Shown: piece after piece, positions 8,178 through 17,230 of the stretch
Numbering within the stretch: position 1 is the first letter of the stretch
Layout of the letters: every line of letters starts with the position of its first letter
Source: an uncultured Lachnospiraceae bacterium
GTDB taxonomy: Bacteria > Bacillota > Clostridia > Lachnospirales > Lachnospiraceae
NCBI GenBank assembly: GCA_910584945.1
Contig: CAJUDY010000015.1
Coordinates: 1 to 64,000 of the forward strand
Direction of reading: 5' to 3'
DNA: 64,000 bases
Notes under the pieces: model-generated
Database searches by the model: none
Seen by the model: only the letters and a program-made list of their open reading frames with translations
Told to the model about the DNA's origin: nothing
Program-made: the position numbers and the translations under genes

Positions 8178-9338
8178 GTGAGTGAAAGAAAATCTTTACA
8201 TTTTGAGCTGCTGGGTTCCTTTTCCTGCGAGGGAGCGGCTCCAAAATCCGGCCGGAAAGTCCTGTCCTTTTTACAGTATCTGATCGTGCATCACGAGCGG
8301 AATATATCCGCGGCGGAACTGATCGAAGAGTTCTGGCCGGAGCGCAGCGACGCGCCTGCCAATGCACTGCGGCGTATGCTTCTGCGGGCCAGGAAGCTTT
8401 TGAAAGAGTTGTATCCGGAAGCAGAAGAATTGCTGCTGACCCTTCCGGGCTGCTATGCCTGGAATCCGGAGGTTTGCCTTACCCTGGATACAAAACGATT
8501 TGAGGACGCCTGTCTGGAGGCCGGGAGAAAGAAAAGAGAGGAACAGACAGAAGCGCTTCTGGCGGCGGTTTCTCTGTATAAAGGAGATTTTCTGTCCGCC
8601 AATGACAGTGGGTGGGTGATGGCGCCGAGACAATACTATCGAACGCTTTACATAGACGCCTGCAAGACGCTTCTGCCCCTGCTGGAGAAGGAAGAACGGT
8701 GGATTGAAGTGATGGCGGTCTGTGAACAAGCCTATGAGATCGATTTCTCTGTGGAAGATTTTACGTTTTGCCAGATGCAGGCCCTGATTGCCCTGAACCA
8801 GCCGGAGCAGGCTGTGGAAAAATATGAGAATTTCCGGAACCGGATGCTGGAGGAATTCCAGATCGAGCCTTCCGGACGAGTGGAAAAGCTCTGTACGCTG
8901 GCCAAAGGACTGCGCAAAAAGGACCTGGGAATTTCAGAGATTTTTGCGCTGCTGAGTGAAGAAGATCCCGTAGGGAGCGCGTTCTTCTGCACTTTTGAAA
9001 TGTTTCAAAGCATTGTCAGTCTGGAACGGAGACATCTCCTGCGCTCCAAAGGAAATTCCATGCTGATTATCGTCCGTCTGGGAAAAGAATCGGTCCCTGC
9101 CGCGGATGTGCGGAGGCTGGAACGTGTCCTGCTGGAAGATTTGAGGGCCGGCGATCCGGTGGCCAGGCTGGAAGCGGGATCTTACATCTTTCTGCTGACC
9201 GGAGCCGACGCGGAAAACGCACGGATGGTGATCAGCAGACTCGACCGGGATTTCCACCGGATCTATCGGCGTTCGGAAGCTCATATTACATATCATATGG
9301 AAAATTTATCTTTTGAAAAAAATGAAGTCCCCCGTTAG
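8178..9338 (+). CDS. BTAD/SARP-like transcriptional activator
   Basis: A GTG start follows AAAGGGTG at proper distance, giving 386 residues. Residues 1-95 form an OmpR-like winged helix (FELLGSFSCEGAAPKSGRKV, then SAAELIEEFWPERSDAPANA and LRRMLLRARKLLKEL). Residues about 100-245 match the bacterial transcriptional activator domain, a TPR-like fold with the blocks LYKGDFLSANDSGWVMAPR and QALIALNQPEQAVEKYENF, ending in EFQIEPSG. The C-terminal 130 residues look like a degenerate sensory domain. Such proteins activate adjacent genes; the surface protein downstream is a possible target. The stop overlaps the next ORF by 26 bases, suggesting coupling. Confidence 0.88.
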   Translation: MSERKSLHFELLGSFSCEGAAPKSGRKVLSFLQYLIVHHERNISAAELIEEFWPERSDAPANALRRMLLRARKLLKELYPEAEELLLTLPGCYAWNPEVCLTLDTKRFEDACLEAGRKKREEQTEALLAAVSLYKGDFLSANDSGWVMAPRQYYRTLYIDACKTLLPLLEKEERWIEVMAVCEQAYEIDFSVEDFTFCQMQALIALNQPEQAVEKYENFRNRMLEEFQIEPSGRVEKLCTLAKGLRKKDLGISEIFALLSEEDPVGSAFFCTFEMFQSIVSLERRHLLRSKGNSMLIIVRLGKESVPAADVRRLERVLLEDLRAGDPVARLEAGSYIFLLTGADAENARMVISRLDRDFHRIYRRSEAHITYHMENLSFEKNEVPR

Positions 9339-9783
9339 CGAAAATGTAACAGTTCGGTCACGGGGGACTGTTATATTGGACGTATCCAGGGAGGGAGGTG
9401 GAAAGATAAAGCTTTTGGAAAGAGCGATCCCCTGCAACAGCAGGGAGGCAGTCGTCACAGTAATGTCCTATCAGAACGGTATTATGACCGGCTGTCTGCA
9501 GCATCCGCGATTGGATGGAAAGGAAGAGTTTCACAGTCTGTCACAAATGGTCCTGCTTTTGGATGGCCTGATGGATCTGGAGAATTGCCCGAATCCGCCG
9601 CCTCCGTTTATTTTTCCGGAGATAAGCAGCGGGGAGGGGGAGGAAGTTTTCCGCATACAGATCCTCTTTCGGGAGCATTACACATGGCAGGGGAGGCTGG
9701 TCTGGCAGAAGGAGAACCGTGAGTATGTATTTCACAGTGCCATAGAGCTGATTCAGCTTCTCGATGAAATACTGGCCGGGTGA
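9313..9783 (+). CDS. Small hypothetical protein coupled to the BTAD regulator
   Basis: A 156-residue soluble protein overlapping the end of the BTAD gene by 26 bp. The true start may be later, for example a TTG at 9415 after GGGAGGTGG, although the spacing is long. The conserved-looking core is EAVVTVMSYQNGIMTGCLQH followed by two small beta-strand segments, FRIQILFREHYTWQGRLVW and EYVFHSAIELIQLLDEIL. The repeated layout suggests a two-lobed beta/alpha fold. It runs into the surface-protein gene by 20 bases if the longer start there is used. Function unknown, perhaps a modulator of the regulator or of the surface protein. Confidence 0.6.
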   Translation: MKKMKSPVSENVTVRSRGTVILDVSREGGGKIKLLERAIPCNSREAVVTVMSYQNGIMTGCLQHPRLDGKEEFHSLSQMVLLLDGLMDLENCPNPPPPFIFPEISSGEGEEVFRIQILFREHYTWQGRLVWQKENREYVFHSAIELIQLLDEILAG

Positions 9784-9829
9784 CAGAGAAGAAAACTTGT
9801 ATTTGAATGAAGAGAGGAGGATGTCAGAT

Positions 9830-12800
9830 ATGACAGGAAAAAGAAAGAAGCGTTTTCAGATGAAACTGTTATCGGTATTGCTGGCGGTCAGCCTGTTGGC
9901 AGGCACGATCAGCACATCCGCCTTTGCGGCTGCGGCTGCGGATGTGACGACTGAGACGACCGGGACAATCAATGAAGTGACAGAAAAGACCAGGGAAGAA
10001 TCGTCTGACGATGCAGCACAGGTTCTGGAAGAAGAATCTGCGGCACAGGGTGAGGAAAATGCCGGGGAGCCGGACAAAACGGAAGCTCCGACCGATCCGG
10101 AGACCCCGGAGAAACCGGCGGCACCGGAAGATCCAGAGACCCCGGAGAAACCGGCGGTTCCGGAAACACCAAAGGAACCGGAAACTCCCGGAAATCCGGA
10201 GACGCCCGGAGAAGTGACTGATCCGGAGACCTCGGAGACGCCCGTGGAACCGATCGCGCCGGAGAATCCGGAGATGCCCGAAGAGCCGAGCGATTTGGAA
10301 AACCCGGAGACGCCGGCAGAACCGGAAACCCCGGAGGAACCGAAGGAATCGGATACCTCAGATACTCCGGAAACCGTAACCGGGACCGTTGCGACGGAGG
10401 AAGCTGAGCAGGCGGATACCATCGAAGCTGTGAAGCCGGAAGAGGAGCAGATCCCAGAGGAGGTACAGGTATTTCTGGATGCGGTAGCAGTTTTGCCGGA
10501 TGTTTCAGAAATTACACCGACTAATGCAAAGGAAATCGGTGATCAGGTCAATGCTGTCCTTGATTTGTGGGATGCTATGGATGAGAAATTCAGCGCCCGC
10601 AAGGATGTAGAAGCTGCTTTAGACATTGTTTATGATGTGTACGCAGCAGTTCTGGAGGCAGTAGAAGTTGGGACTTCGGAGACATATGATCGTAGTGATA
10701 GTATGTTCGGCAAAACGTTGACCATCAATGAAAGCACCTATGGAAACTATGCAGAAGAAACCATTACAGCGACCATTAGCGTTGGAGTCGGAGAAACCGT
10801 AATTGACGAAGGAACACTGCAGTTTTGGAATACAAGATACGGAACTTATCGTGTGACAAACTGGATTTGGTTTAATGTTATAGTTGGAGATCCAACGGTA
10901 TTGTCGGTTGAGAAGGAGATTAGCGGTGCGAATGTTAAACTTATCTTTAAAGGGTTAAAGGATGGAAGTACGACCGTTACTCTCGATTATGGTGCAAGTC
11001 TTGTATCAATCGGAGACACTATATGGGGGGCTGGAAACGTCGGTTCTGTAACAGGAGCTGGATATTATAGCGATGTGCAAATAGGAACTGGCGGTCCTGT
11101 AAAACCTGCAAAAAAGCCTGTGGTGAATTCGGAAACGAAGGTTTATTTTAAGTGTACGAGTTATCCCGATAGTGACCCGGAAAGTCGTTACAATGATACA
11201 CATGCGCTTTGGGATCAGTTGGCAAATCTCAACGGATATTACTCTTTGAGTGAAATCCTTCCAAATGACGGAACCGACCCACGTGCACCGGCGGACGATA
11301 GTCCTTGGATGTGTATTTTGACGTTGGATGCAGAAAAATGTGCGCAGTTATATAATCAGTATCGGCAGTTCTTTGACAACAAAACGCATTATCTTGCGTC
11401 TCCGAGTGAAAAAGTTACTTTGCGGTATTATTACGATCATGAGTGGTATTCTTTCAGACAAGACGCACCACTGGTGATTTGGATGTCGGAGGAGCAGGCT
11501 ACTTCTTATATGGTTAGCCGTGAATATATAAAAGATGGCGTTGTAGTGAAAACGGTCGCTGATATTACGAAATACGATGGCAATGTTGGTGATAAAGTTG
11601 AAGGTAAAACTCTTGCAGATGCCAATCCTGATTGGGCAATTTGTGATGAAGTCACCTACACTTACAAAAGCTGTAATCCCAGTCCGTTGTCTTTGACGGC
11701 AGTTGCTACAAATAATGTGATTACATTAAAGTACGAATATAATACACCAGTGCCAAAACAAGAAATCACCGACTTCAATAAGAAACTGGTGAAGACCAAG
11801 GGCGAAGCAGAAGCGGCTGGTGTGAGTACTGACGGTATCACTTTCCCAGGCGATGATGCTGTCACCTTCTTGGGAAATGAAACTGTAACGTTGCTGTACA
11901 AAATCACAGTCACCGGTACTCCTGGTATGAAGTATAAAGTGACAGATGACGGTGCAGCATGGGCAGCTGGTCCGAGATTGAATGTAGAGAACATTCTTGA
12001 CACAACCGGTACCGCGATCCTCTATGTGACCAGAGGCTTTACCGCTCGGGACATCAACGGGAATGGTAATCTAGTCAATACTGCTAAAGTGATTCCCGGA
12101 AAGGGAACGGAAAGCAGCACCAGCAGTAACGAAACGACGCCGGCAGAAAAGGTTACGGTTCCGGATGCACCCAAACCAGATAACGGCAAGGGCGGAGATA
12201 CGAAACTGCTGCGTGTGAAGCTGGTATGTGACAGCGAAGGTCATAGAGAAACCGAACATCTGCGAATCCGGCCTGTGACAAACGGCGTTACAGAGTACAG
12301 TGTTGGAAACGTGGAAAAATCGAAAGTAACAGGTTATGACTGGCAATGTGCTGTTACGGTACATCCAAGTGATTTCCTGACACGCGTCGAGAGCTTAAAC
12401 GCTACGCATCAATACAAAGCCGGAACAGCGGACGTTGTAGTCATGTTTTACTACAAGGACGGGACATGGACATGCGGTGAAAGTGAAAACGAACTTAAAA
12501 CGTTAAATCCAAGTGCCGAAATCGTCCGTGAATATAATGATGAAGGCGAGAGCCAATATGAGTGTAACTATGTCGTATTCCATATCGATAAACCGGCTGA
12601 TCCGGAACCTGCTATCACCGTTGAAAAGTCCATTTATGACGAAACAGGCGCCAGAAAACTCACTGCAGATGATCAGATTTCCATGGGGGATATCGTGACC
12701 TATAAGGTGAAGATCACCAACAGTGGAAATGTGGACCTGTGGAATCTGTCCGCGATGGACACCATGGACAGGAAACTGACTCTGAAGCGCGATACGATTC

Positions 12801-14962
12801 AGGGTACGAGCATTGCTTCCTGCAAGGTTTACAATAAGACCGCGACAGAAGGAGAACTTCTCTACTTTACCTGGAACGGTCAAATGAAGGTGGGGCAGTC
12901 GGTTACTCTGAGCTATAAAGCGACGGTGACGGGATATGATGGCAAGACCTTGCACAATATGGTCAAGGCTGGTGCTTTTGATTCTGATCCCAACGCTCGT
13001 AAGCTGAAGGCGGCGTCTCGCAGAAGCACTGTCGGAGGTACCGGCGAGACCGAAGGTCCCGTGGTCAATCCGCCGGAAACGCCGATCACTCCGGGAGAGG
13101 GCGAAGGAAATGAGCGTCCTACCGGTCCTGGCGGTAGTGTAACCGGAAGCAGCGGGACAGAGACCAAGCCGAAAGCTCCTACGGTAACCTGGCTGGATAA
13201 GGACGGTAAGACCTTTGACACAGATACGGTCAAGGAAGACGGAAGCTATCGGGAGCCGAATGGAACACCGGAACCGCCGGAGGGCCACAGATTCAAAGAA
13301 TGGGATACGCCTGAGAAAAATTCTCAGACAGGAAATATTACGATTAAACCGGTCTTTGAGAAAGTGGATATTACCATTACTGTGAAGTATGTGGACGAGG
13401 ACGGCAAGGAGCTGAAAGATTCTGAGACGGTCGTGAAAAAGTACGGGGAAACCTACGACATGAACGACAAGATCAGCGAGGAGCTTACGGTGGGAGAAGA
13501 CCACTATATAAAAGACAGTGTTAATGGAAATGTGACGGATACGGCTGTCAAGGACGAGGAAGTTACGGTCACTTATACACTGGACAATATGGCGGACCCA
13601 GACAGAGATACGGACGATGATCCTTCCAACGGCGACGGAGTTCCCGACAAATATCAGGCGGCGGTGAAATATGAATCCGGTGAAGGCGGAAATGTGAGCG
13701 GTGTCACCAGTAAAGTGATCACCCTTACGGACGACGAAGGTACCTATGTGGAAAGTAAGGAGATGGTCATCGGAACGGATGGAGTGACAGCGACGCCGGA
13801 TGAGGGCTGCACCTTTAAGGAGTGGACGCCAGATCCTGACAAAGAGCAGACGATCGAGGGCGGAAAGACTTATACTTATACGGCACAATGGGAAAAGGAT
13901 GAAAAACCTGAGACCACTTACACCGTGACATACACGGATGGCGTGGAAGATGAGGAAATTTTCGCCGATCAGACCACGGGCAACCTGAAAAGCGGAGCTG
14001 CCACCCCGGCATTCCAGGGGACGCCAACCCGCGAAGGATATACTTTCACAGGCTGGAGTCCAGAGGTCGCAGAGACCGTAACCGGCAATGTCACATATAC
14101 GGCACAGTGGAAAGAGGATGATCCGACGGACCCGACCGATCCGACAAACCCGACCGATCCGACGAATCCCACGGACCCGACAAACCCGACCGATCCGACG
14201 AATCCCACGGACCCGACAAACCCGACCGATCCGACGAATCCCACGGACCCGACGAATCCGACTGATCCCGTAAATCCGACAACTCCCACGGACCCGACGC
14301 CTGCGCCTACTCCGTCCAGAGGCAGAGGTTCAGGTTCCGGCGGCGGAGGAACAGAGGAACCAGATCCGGAGCCGGAGGCTGCGGCGCCGGCAACACCTGC
14401 AACCACGGCGGTAACACCTGTCGTGCAGGCGGTTGTACCGCCCGCAGCAGTGCCTGTTCCGCCGACGGCAGCAGCGCCTGCAGCGCCGGACGAAGTACCG
14501 GAAATGGAAGCAGAGGATACTCCGGTCCCGCTGGCGGAGCCGGAAGCGCCTGAAGAAGAGGAAGCCGCAGCGCCTGTGCTGGAAGAAGTGGCAGATGAGA
14601 TGCCGCCTCTTGCAGGAGGAATGGGCGGAAGCTGGGCGCTTGTGAACTTTGCTTTGATGAACCTTGGAGTTTTCGAATCCCTGATGCTGCTAATCGGATA
14701 CTTTATCAACACCAGCAGATCTTCGGAGGAAGACGAGGACGAGAAGAAGAAGCTGAAGAAGAGAGGCGTCGTGCGCCTGCTCAGCCTTCCGGTAGCGATT
14801 GTTTCCGTCATTGCGTTCTGTCTGACGGAAGACATCAGTCTTCCCACCGGTTTTGTGGACCGCTGGACGCTTCTGATGGCGATCATCGCGGTCGTACAGA
14901 CCATCGTGGTGGCATTTTCCCGCAAAAAGGAAATGGAAGCTGAGAAAGAAATCAGAGCATAA
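9830..14962 (+). CDS. Large repeat-rich surface protein with multi-pass C-terminus
   Basis: The ATG at 9830 lies 9 bases after GAGGAGG, giving 1710 residues. The signal peptide is KLLSVLLAVSLLAGTISTSA followed by an Ala-rich cleavage region. Next come a Pro/Glu/Thr stalk of PETPEKP-type repeats (10060-10370), an unrecognised AT-richer part (10480-12600), a DUF11-like adhesin domain (12600-13010, ISMGDIVTYKVKITNSGNVD), MucBP/InlB-B-type repeats (13180-14115, ending GYTFTGWSPE and VTYTAQW), a (TDPTNP)n stalk, an Ala/Pro linker, and three hydrophobic segments (about 14630-14920) with a charged loop between. There is no LPXTG sorting motif, so anchoring must be by the C-terminal membrane segments. 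It is likely an adhesin or a protective wall-spanning protein. The promoter is not evident, and it may be co-transcribed with the BTAD gene. Confidence 0.85.
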   Translation: MTGKRKKRFQMKLLSVLLAVSLLAGTISTSAFAAAAADVTTETTGTINEVTEKTREESSDDAAQVLEEESAAQGEENAGEPDKTEAPTDPETPEKPAAPEDPETPEKPAVPETPKEPETPGNPETPGEVTDPETSETPVEPIAPENPEMPEEPSDLENPETPAEPETPEEPKESDTSDTPETVTGTVATEEAEQADTIEAVKPEEEQIPEEVQVFLDAVAVLPDVSEITPTNAKEIGDQVNAVLDLWDAMDEKFSARKDVEAALDIVYDVYAAVLEAVEVGTSETYDRSDSMFGKTLTINESTYGNYAEETITATISVGVGETVIDEGTLQFWNTRYGTYRVTNWIWFNVIVGDPTVLSVEKEISGANVKLIFKGLKDGSTTVTLDYGASLVSIGDTIWGAGNVGSVTGAGYYSDVQIGTGGPVKPAKKPVVNSETKVYFKCTSYPDSDPESRYNDTHALWDQLANLNGYYSLSEILPNDGTDPRAPADDSPWMCILTLDAEKCAQLYNQYRQFFDNKTHYLASPSEKVTLRYYYDHEWYSFRQDAPLVIWMSEEQATSYMVSREYIKDGVVVKTVADITKYDGNVGDKVEGKTLADANPDWAICDEVTYTYKSCNPSPLSLTAVATNNVITLKYEYNTPVPKQEITDFNKKLVKTKGEAEAAGVSTDGITFPGDDAVTFLGNETVTLLYKITVTGTPGMKYKVTDDGAAWAAGPRLNVENILDTTGTAILYVTRGFTARDINGNGNLVNTAKVIPGKGTESSTSSNETTPAEKVTVPDAPKPDNGKGGDTKLLRVKLVCDSEGHRETEHLRIRPVTNGVTEYSVGNVEKSKVTGYDWQCAVTVHPSDFLTRVESLNATHQYKAGTADVVVMFYYKDGTWTCGESENELKTLNPSAEIVREYNDEGESQYECNYVVFHIDKPADPEPAITVEKSIYDETGARKLTADDQISMGDIVTYKVKITNSGNVDLWNLSAMDTMDRKLTLKRDTIQGTSIASCKVYNKTATEGELLYFTWNGQMKVGQSVTLSYKATVTGYDGKTLHNMVKAGAFDSDPNARKLKAASRRSTVGGTGETEGPVVNPPETPITPGEGEGNERPTGPGGSVTGSSGTETKPKAPTVTWLDKDGKTFDTDTVKEDGSYREPNGTPEPPEGHRFKEWDTPEKNSQTGNITIKPVFEKVDITITVKYVDEDGKELKDSETVVKKYGETYDMNDKISEELTVGEDHYIKDSVNGNVTDTAVKDEEVTVTYTLDNMADPDRDTDDDPSNGDGVPDKYQAAVKYESGEGGNVSGVTSKVITLTDDEGTYVESKEMVIGTDGVTATPDEGCTFKEWTPDPDKEQTIEGGKTYTYTAQWEKDEKPETTYTVTYTDGVEDEEIFADQTTGNLKSGAATPAFQGTPTREGYTFTGWSPEVAETVTGNVTYTAQWKEDDPTDPTDPTNPTDPTNPTDPTNPTDPTNPTDPTNPTDPTNPTDPTNPTDPVNPTTPTDPTPAPTPSRGRGSGSGGGGTEEPDPEPEAAAPATPATTAVTPVVQAVVPPAAVPVPPTAAAPAAPDEVPEMEAEDTPVPLAEPEAPEEEEAAAPVLEEVADEMPPLAGGMGGSWALVNFALMNLGVFESLMLLIGYFINTSRSSEEDEDEKKKLKKRGVVRLLSLPVAIVSVIAFCLTEDISLPTGFVDRWTLLMAIIAVVQTIVVAFSRKKEMEAEKEIRA
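14126..14282 (+). repeat. 36-bp tandem repeat coding TDPTNP stalk
   Basis: The unit beginning ACGGACCCGACAAACCCGAC has start points at 14171, 14207 and 14243, exactly 36 bp apart, with partial units on both sides. Each unit encodes two TDPTNP hexapeptides. The near-identical DNA implies recent slippage or recombination, so stalk length probably varies between strains. Confidence 0.9.
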
Positions 14963-14975
14963 GCTTTGAAAAGAG

Positions 14976-15058
14976 TCATCTGCGGCAGATGAAAGAAAGA
15001 TCTCCGTTACTCTGGAGTTGGGACTGGATACCCCAAACGATGGTAACGGAGATCTTTT
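14976..15058 (+). terminator. Terminator after the surface protein gene
   Basis: A small hairpin TCATCTG-CGG-CAGATGA (14976-14992) is followed by a longer one: AAAGATCTCCGTTAC (14996-15010) pairing with GTAACGGAGATCTTT (15043-15057), ending in TTTT. The second is a strong candidate terminator for the surface-protein transcript. Confidence 0.75.
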
Positions 15059-15133
15059 CGCTTTTGTTTGCGAAGAAAAAATTCACAAAAATTTGATTGC
15101 ATAACTGTCGGTAAAACCGTAAAATATGAATAG

Positions 15134-15286
15134 GGAAAAGAGCTGACCGATACGGTACAGGCGGCCCTTCGGCAGATCGAGGAGAAGAAGTATGAGGCGG
15201 CGCTGATAGAGAAAGGAATCCCCGGAGAGAGAATCCGGAGATACGGGTTTGCTTTTCGAGGAAAGAAGGTCTTGATCGGGAAGTAG
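15134..15286 (+). pseudogene. C-terminal stub of a DUF1703-type ATPase/PD-(D/E)XK nuclease protein
   Basis: Fifty codons after an in-frame TAG read TVQAALRQIEEKKYEAALIE then KGIPGERIRRYGFAFRGKKV and end at a TAG at 15284. This is the characteristic tail of the AAA-ATPase-like/PD-(D/E)XK family common in Clostridia and Bacteroidetes (usual ending YGIAFxGKxxxI). The ATPase and nuclease core are missing, so this is a scar of an earlier accessory gene. Confidence 0.75.
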
Positions 15287-15295
15287 AAAACATTG

Positions 15296-15400
15296 ATGGC
15301 AGCGAAGAAAAGTGCTACAATATGGTTATCGGATGAGACCAATGAATTTGATCGTATGGAACAGATGATTCGGCAGGAAAAAGGAGGAATACGTTTATGA
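15296..15400 (+). CDS. Possible 34-aa small protein
   Basis: The ATG at 15296 opens 34 codons (starts MAAKKSATIWLSDE), ending in an ATGA overlap with the next small ORF at 15397. There is no clear ribosome site. The overlap with a gene that has a good AGGAGG site raises its likelihood slightly. Function unknown. It could equally be chance. Confidence 0.3.
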   Translation: MAAKKSATIWLSDETNEFDRMEQMIRQEKGGIRL

Positions 15401-15543
15401 CAGATAAGGAAAGACAGGATACCAAAATGGCGATGCTGTATGAATTGCGGCTGATTTTTTCCACAGGTGAAAAAAATGAATATACGAGAGAAGAAATTTT
15501 AGAAATGTTGGATAAAATAGCGATGGCAAAAGACCAGCAATAA
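15397..15543 (+). CDS. 48-aa small protein coupled to the histidine kinase gene
   Basis: The ATG lies after AAAAAGGAGGAATACGTTT. The product, MTDKERQDTKMAMLYELRLI plus an acidic tail ending EEILEMLDKIAMAKDQQ, is charged and helical. Its TAA ends at 15543, and the kinase ATG is at 15545, so the two are translationally coupled. Too short to classify. It occupies the place where a response-regulator gene is usually found. A regulator of kinase translation or a small partner protein are both possible. Confidence 0.55.
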   Translation: MTDKERQDTKMAMLYELRLIFSTGEKNEYTREEILEMLDKIAMAKDQQ

Positions 15544-15544
15544 G

Positions 15545-17056
15545 ATGTCCTGGACAGAGAAAAAACCGTTGCAGATCAAGCACTCGATCCGAAAAAAGAT
15601 GACGATCCTGTTTTCCGTGGTGCTTCTGGCTGCGCTGGCTGCCTGCTGGCTTGCCAACAACTTTTTCCTGGAGCAGTATTATGTGGGCAACAAGGAAGAG
15701 ATCTTAAAGGAAGCATACGGGAAGCTTAATGAGGCTTCGGGAACGGAGACGCTGGAAGATGCTGGATTTATCGAAGAACTGGGAGTGGTCTGTGAGACCA
15801 ATGACATCAGCCTCCTGGTCATGGGCAATAACGGTCAGGTCAAAATCTATACCATGAAAGACTATGAGCTGATGCGGAACAGACTGTATATGTATCTGTT
15901 CGGGCAGTTTCCGCCGGGAGGAAAGGACGGTATTCTGGAGAAATCAAGTACTTACGAGATCTGGATGAATACGGATATCCGTTCCGGGATCGAGTATCTG
16001 GAGATGACCGGTTCGCTCAAGAGCGGGGAGCTTTTTCTCATGCGGACGGCCCTGGAGCCGATCCGGGAGAGCGTGCAGCTGGCCAATCGGTTCCTTCTGT
16101 ACGTTGGGCTTACCGTCCTGGTGGCCGGCGCTCTGATCATCCAACTGCTGGCAAAAAGGATTGCGGAGCCGCTTCTGGAGCTGGCGAAGCTGTCAGAGCG
16201 GATGAGCGATCTGGACTTTGACGTCAAATTTTCCGGCGACAAAGAGGATGAGATTACGTTCCTGGGCAATCATATGAACCGGCTCTCAGAGACGCTGGAA
16301 CGGACGATATCCGAGTTAAAGACGGCCAACAACGAACTGCAGAAGGACATTGAACAGAAGACAAAAACCGATGAGATCCGCAAGGAGTTTCTCTCCAATG
16401 TATCCCATGAGCTGAAGACTCCCATCGCCCTGATCCAGGGGTACGCCGAAGGATTAAAAGAGTGTATCAATGACGATCCGGACAGCCGGAATTTTTATTG
16501 CGAAGTCATTATGGATGAAGCGTCCAAAATGAACCAGATGGTGAAAAATCTGCTGACGCTGAACGAACTGGAGTTCGGCGGCGAGGTAGTGAAGATGGAG
16601 CGCTTTGATCTGGCGCTGATGATTCACAACATGCTCCAGTCCGCCGGGATTTTATTCGAGCAAAAGCAGGTAAAGCTGATCTACGAACAACAGGAGCCTG
16701 TCTATGTATGGGCCAACGAATATAAACTTCAGGAGGTCATGAACAATTATATCAGCAATGCTTTGAACCATGTGGACGGGGAGCGGATCATCAAGGTTAC
16801 GCTCCGGAGGCAGGAGGACACTGTCCGGGTAGGCGTGTTCAACACCGGCCGGCCCATTCCAGAGGAGGATCTTAACCGGATCTGGGAGAAATTTTATAAA
16901 GTCGACAAGGCGCGGACCCGGGAATACGGGGGCAGCGGCGTGGGGCTTTCCATCGTCAAAGCAATCCTGGAATCCATGCACCGGGGCTATGGCGCGATCA
17001 ATTATGAAAATGGCGTGGAGTTCTGGTTTGATCTGGATGACCAGGTCGGCCCGTGA
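15545..17056 (+). CDS. Membrane sensor histidine kinase
   Basis: A 503-residue kinase. One TM segment lies at about 19-38, an extracellular sensor at 40-180, a second TM at 183-204 and a HAMP linker to about 255. The HisKA dimerisation helix (FLSNVSHELKTPIALIQGYA) carries the phospho-acceptor His288. The HATPase_c domain has an N box with NNYISNALNHVDG near 400, a G1 box VGVFNTG and a G2 box GGSGVGLSIVK. All catalytic parts look intact. No response regulator gene lies next to it; upstream are only the tiny ORFs and a nuclease remnant. A terminator closes the gene, so it is separate from the CIS operon, though it may still control it. Confidence 0.93.
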   Translation: MSWTEKKPLQIKHSIRKKMTILFSVVLLAALAACWLANNFFLEQYYVGNKEEILKEAYGKLNEASGTETLEDAGFIEELGVVCETNDISLLVMGNNGQVKIYTMKDYELMRNRLYMYLFGQFPPGGKDGILEKSSTYEIWMNTDIRSGIEYLEMTGSLKSGELFLMRTALEPIRESVQLANRFLLYVGLTVLVAGALIIQLLAKRIAEPLLELAKLSERMSDLDFDVKFSGDKEDEITFLGNHMNRLSETLERTISELKTANNELQKDIEQKTKTDEIRKEFLSNVSHELKTPIALIQGYAEGLKECINDDPDSRNFYCEVIMDEASKMNQMVKNLLTLNELEFGGEVVKMERFDLALMIHNMLQSAGILFEQKQVKLIYEQQEPVYVWANEYKLQEVMNNYISNALNHVDGERIIKVTLRRQEDTVRVGVFNTGRPIPEEDLNRIWEKFYKVDKARTREYGGSGVGLSIVKAILESMHRGYGAINYENGVEFWFDLDDQVGP

Positions 17057-17063
17057 CTGAAAG

Positions 17064-17099
17064 AGGATGTTGCAGATATGCGCTGCAATGTCCTTTTTT
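17064..17099 (+). terminator. Terminator after the histidine kinase gene
   Basis: AGGATGTTGCAG (17064-17075) pairs with CTGCAATGTCCT (17083-17094), allowing two G-U pairs, and is followed by TTTTTT. Confidence 0.8.
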
Positions 17100-17139
17100 A
17101 TGTCTTTGAAAATCCTGCAAATCACGGCCGTACGAGACG

Positions 17140-17165
17140 ACTACCTTTTCGGGTAGTGGCTTTTT
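17140..17165 (+). terminator. Second hairpin before the CIS operon
   Basis: ACTACC (17140-17145) and GGTAGT (17152-17157) form a short stem followed by GGCTTTTT. It is either a second terminator or an attenuator in the leader of the CIS operon. The operon's promoter was not identified with confidence. Confidence 0.5.
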
Positions 17166-17230
17166 CAAAAGGGGTTTGATAGAATTTTATGCAAAGAGTA
17201 CATCCATCATCCATCAGGAAGGTAAGAGTT

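Noticed and set aside
12503..13888. 461-codon open frame on the minus strand inside the surface protein gene
   Set aside because: It lies entirely opposite a well-supported gene, has no ribosome site, and its His/Arg/Ile-rich content is typical of reverse-strand reading.
14126..14282. Possible CRISPR-like array
   Set aside because: The 36-bp units are contiguous without spacers and in frame in a coding stalk, so it is a tandem coding repeat.
13969..14979. 336-codon minus-strand frame with Gly-Ser-Val repeats
   Set aside because: The repeats are the complement of the TDPTNP-coding tandem repeat, and there is no start context.
17176..17204. TTGATA plus TACATC as a promoter for the CIS operon
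   Set aside because: The -10 match is too weak to claim, and no other support was seen.
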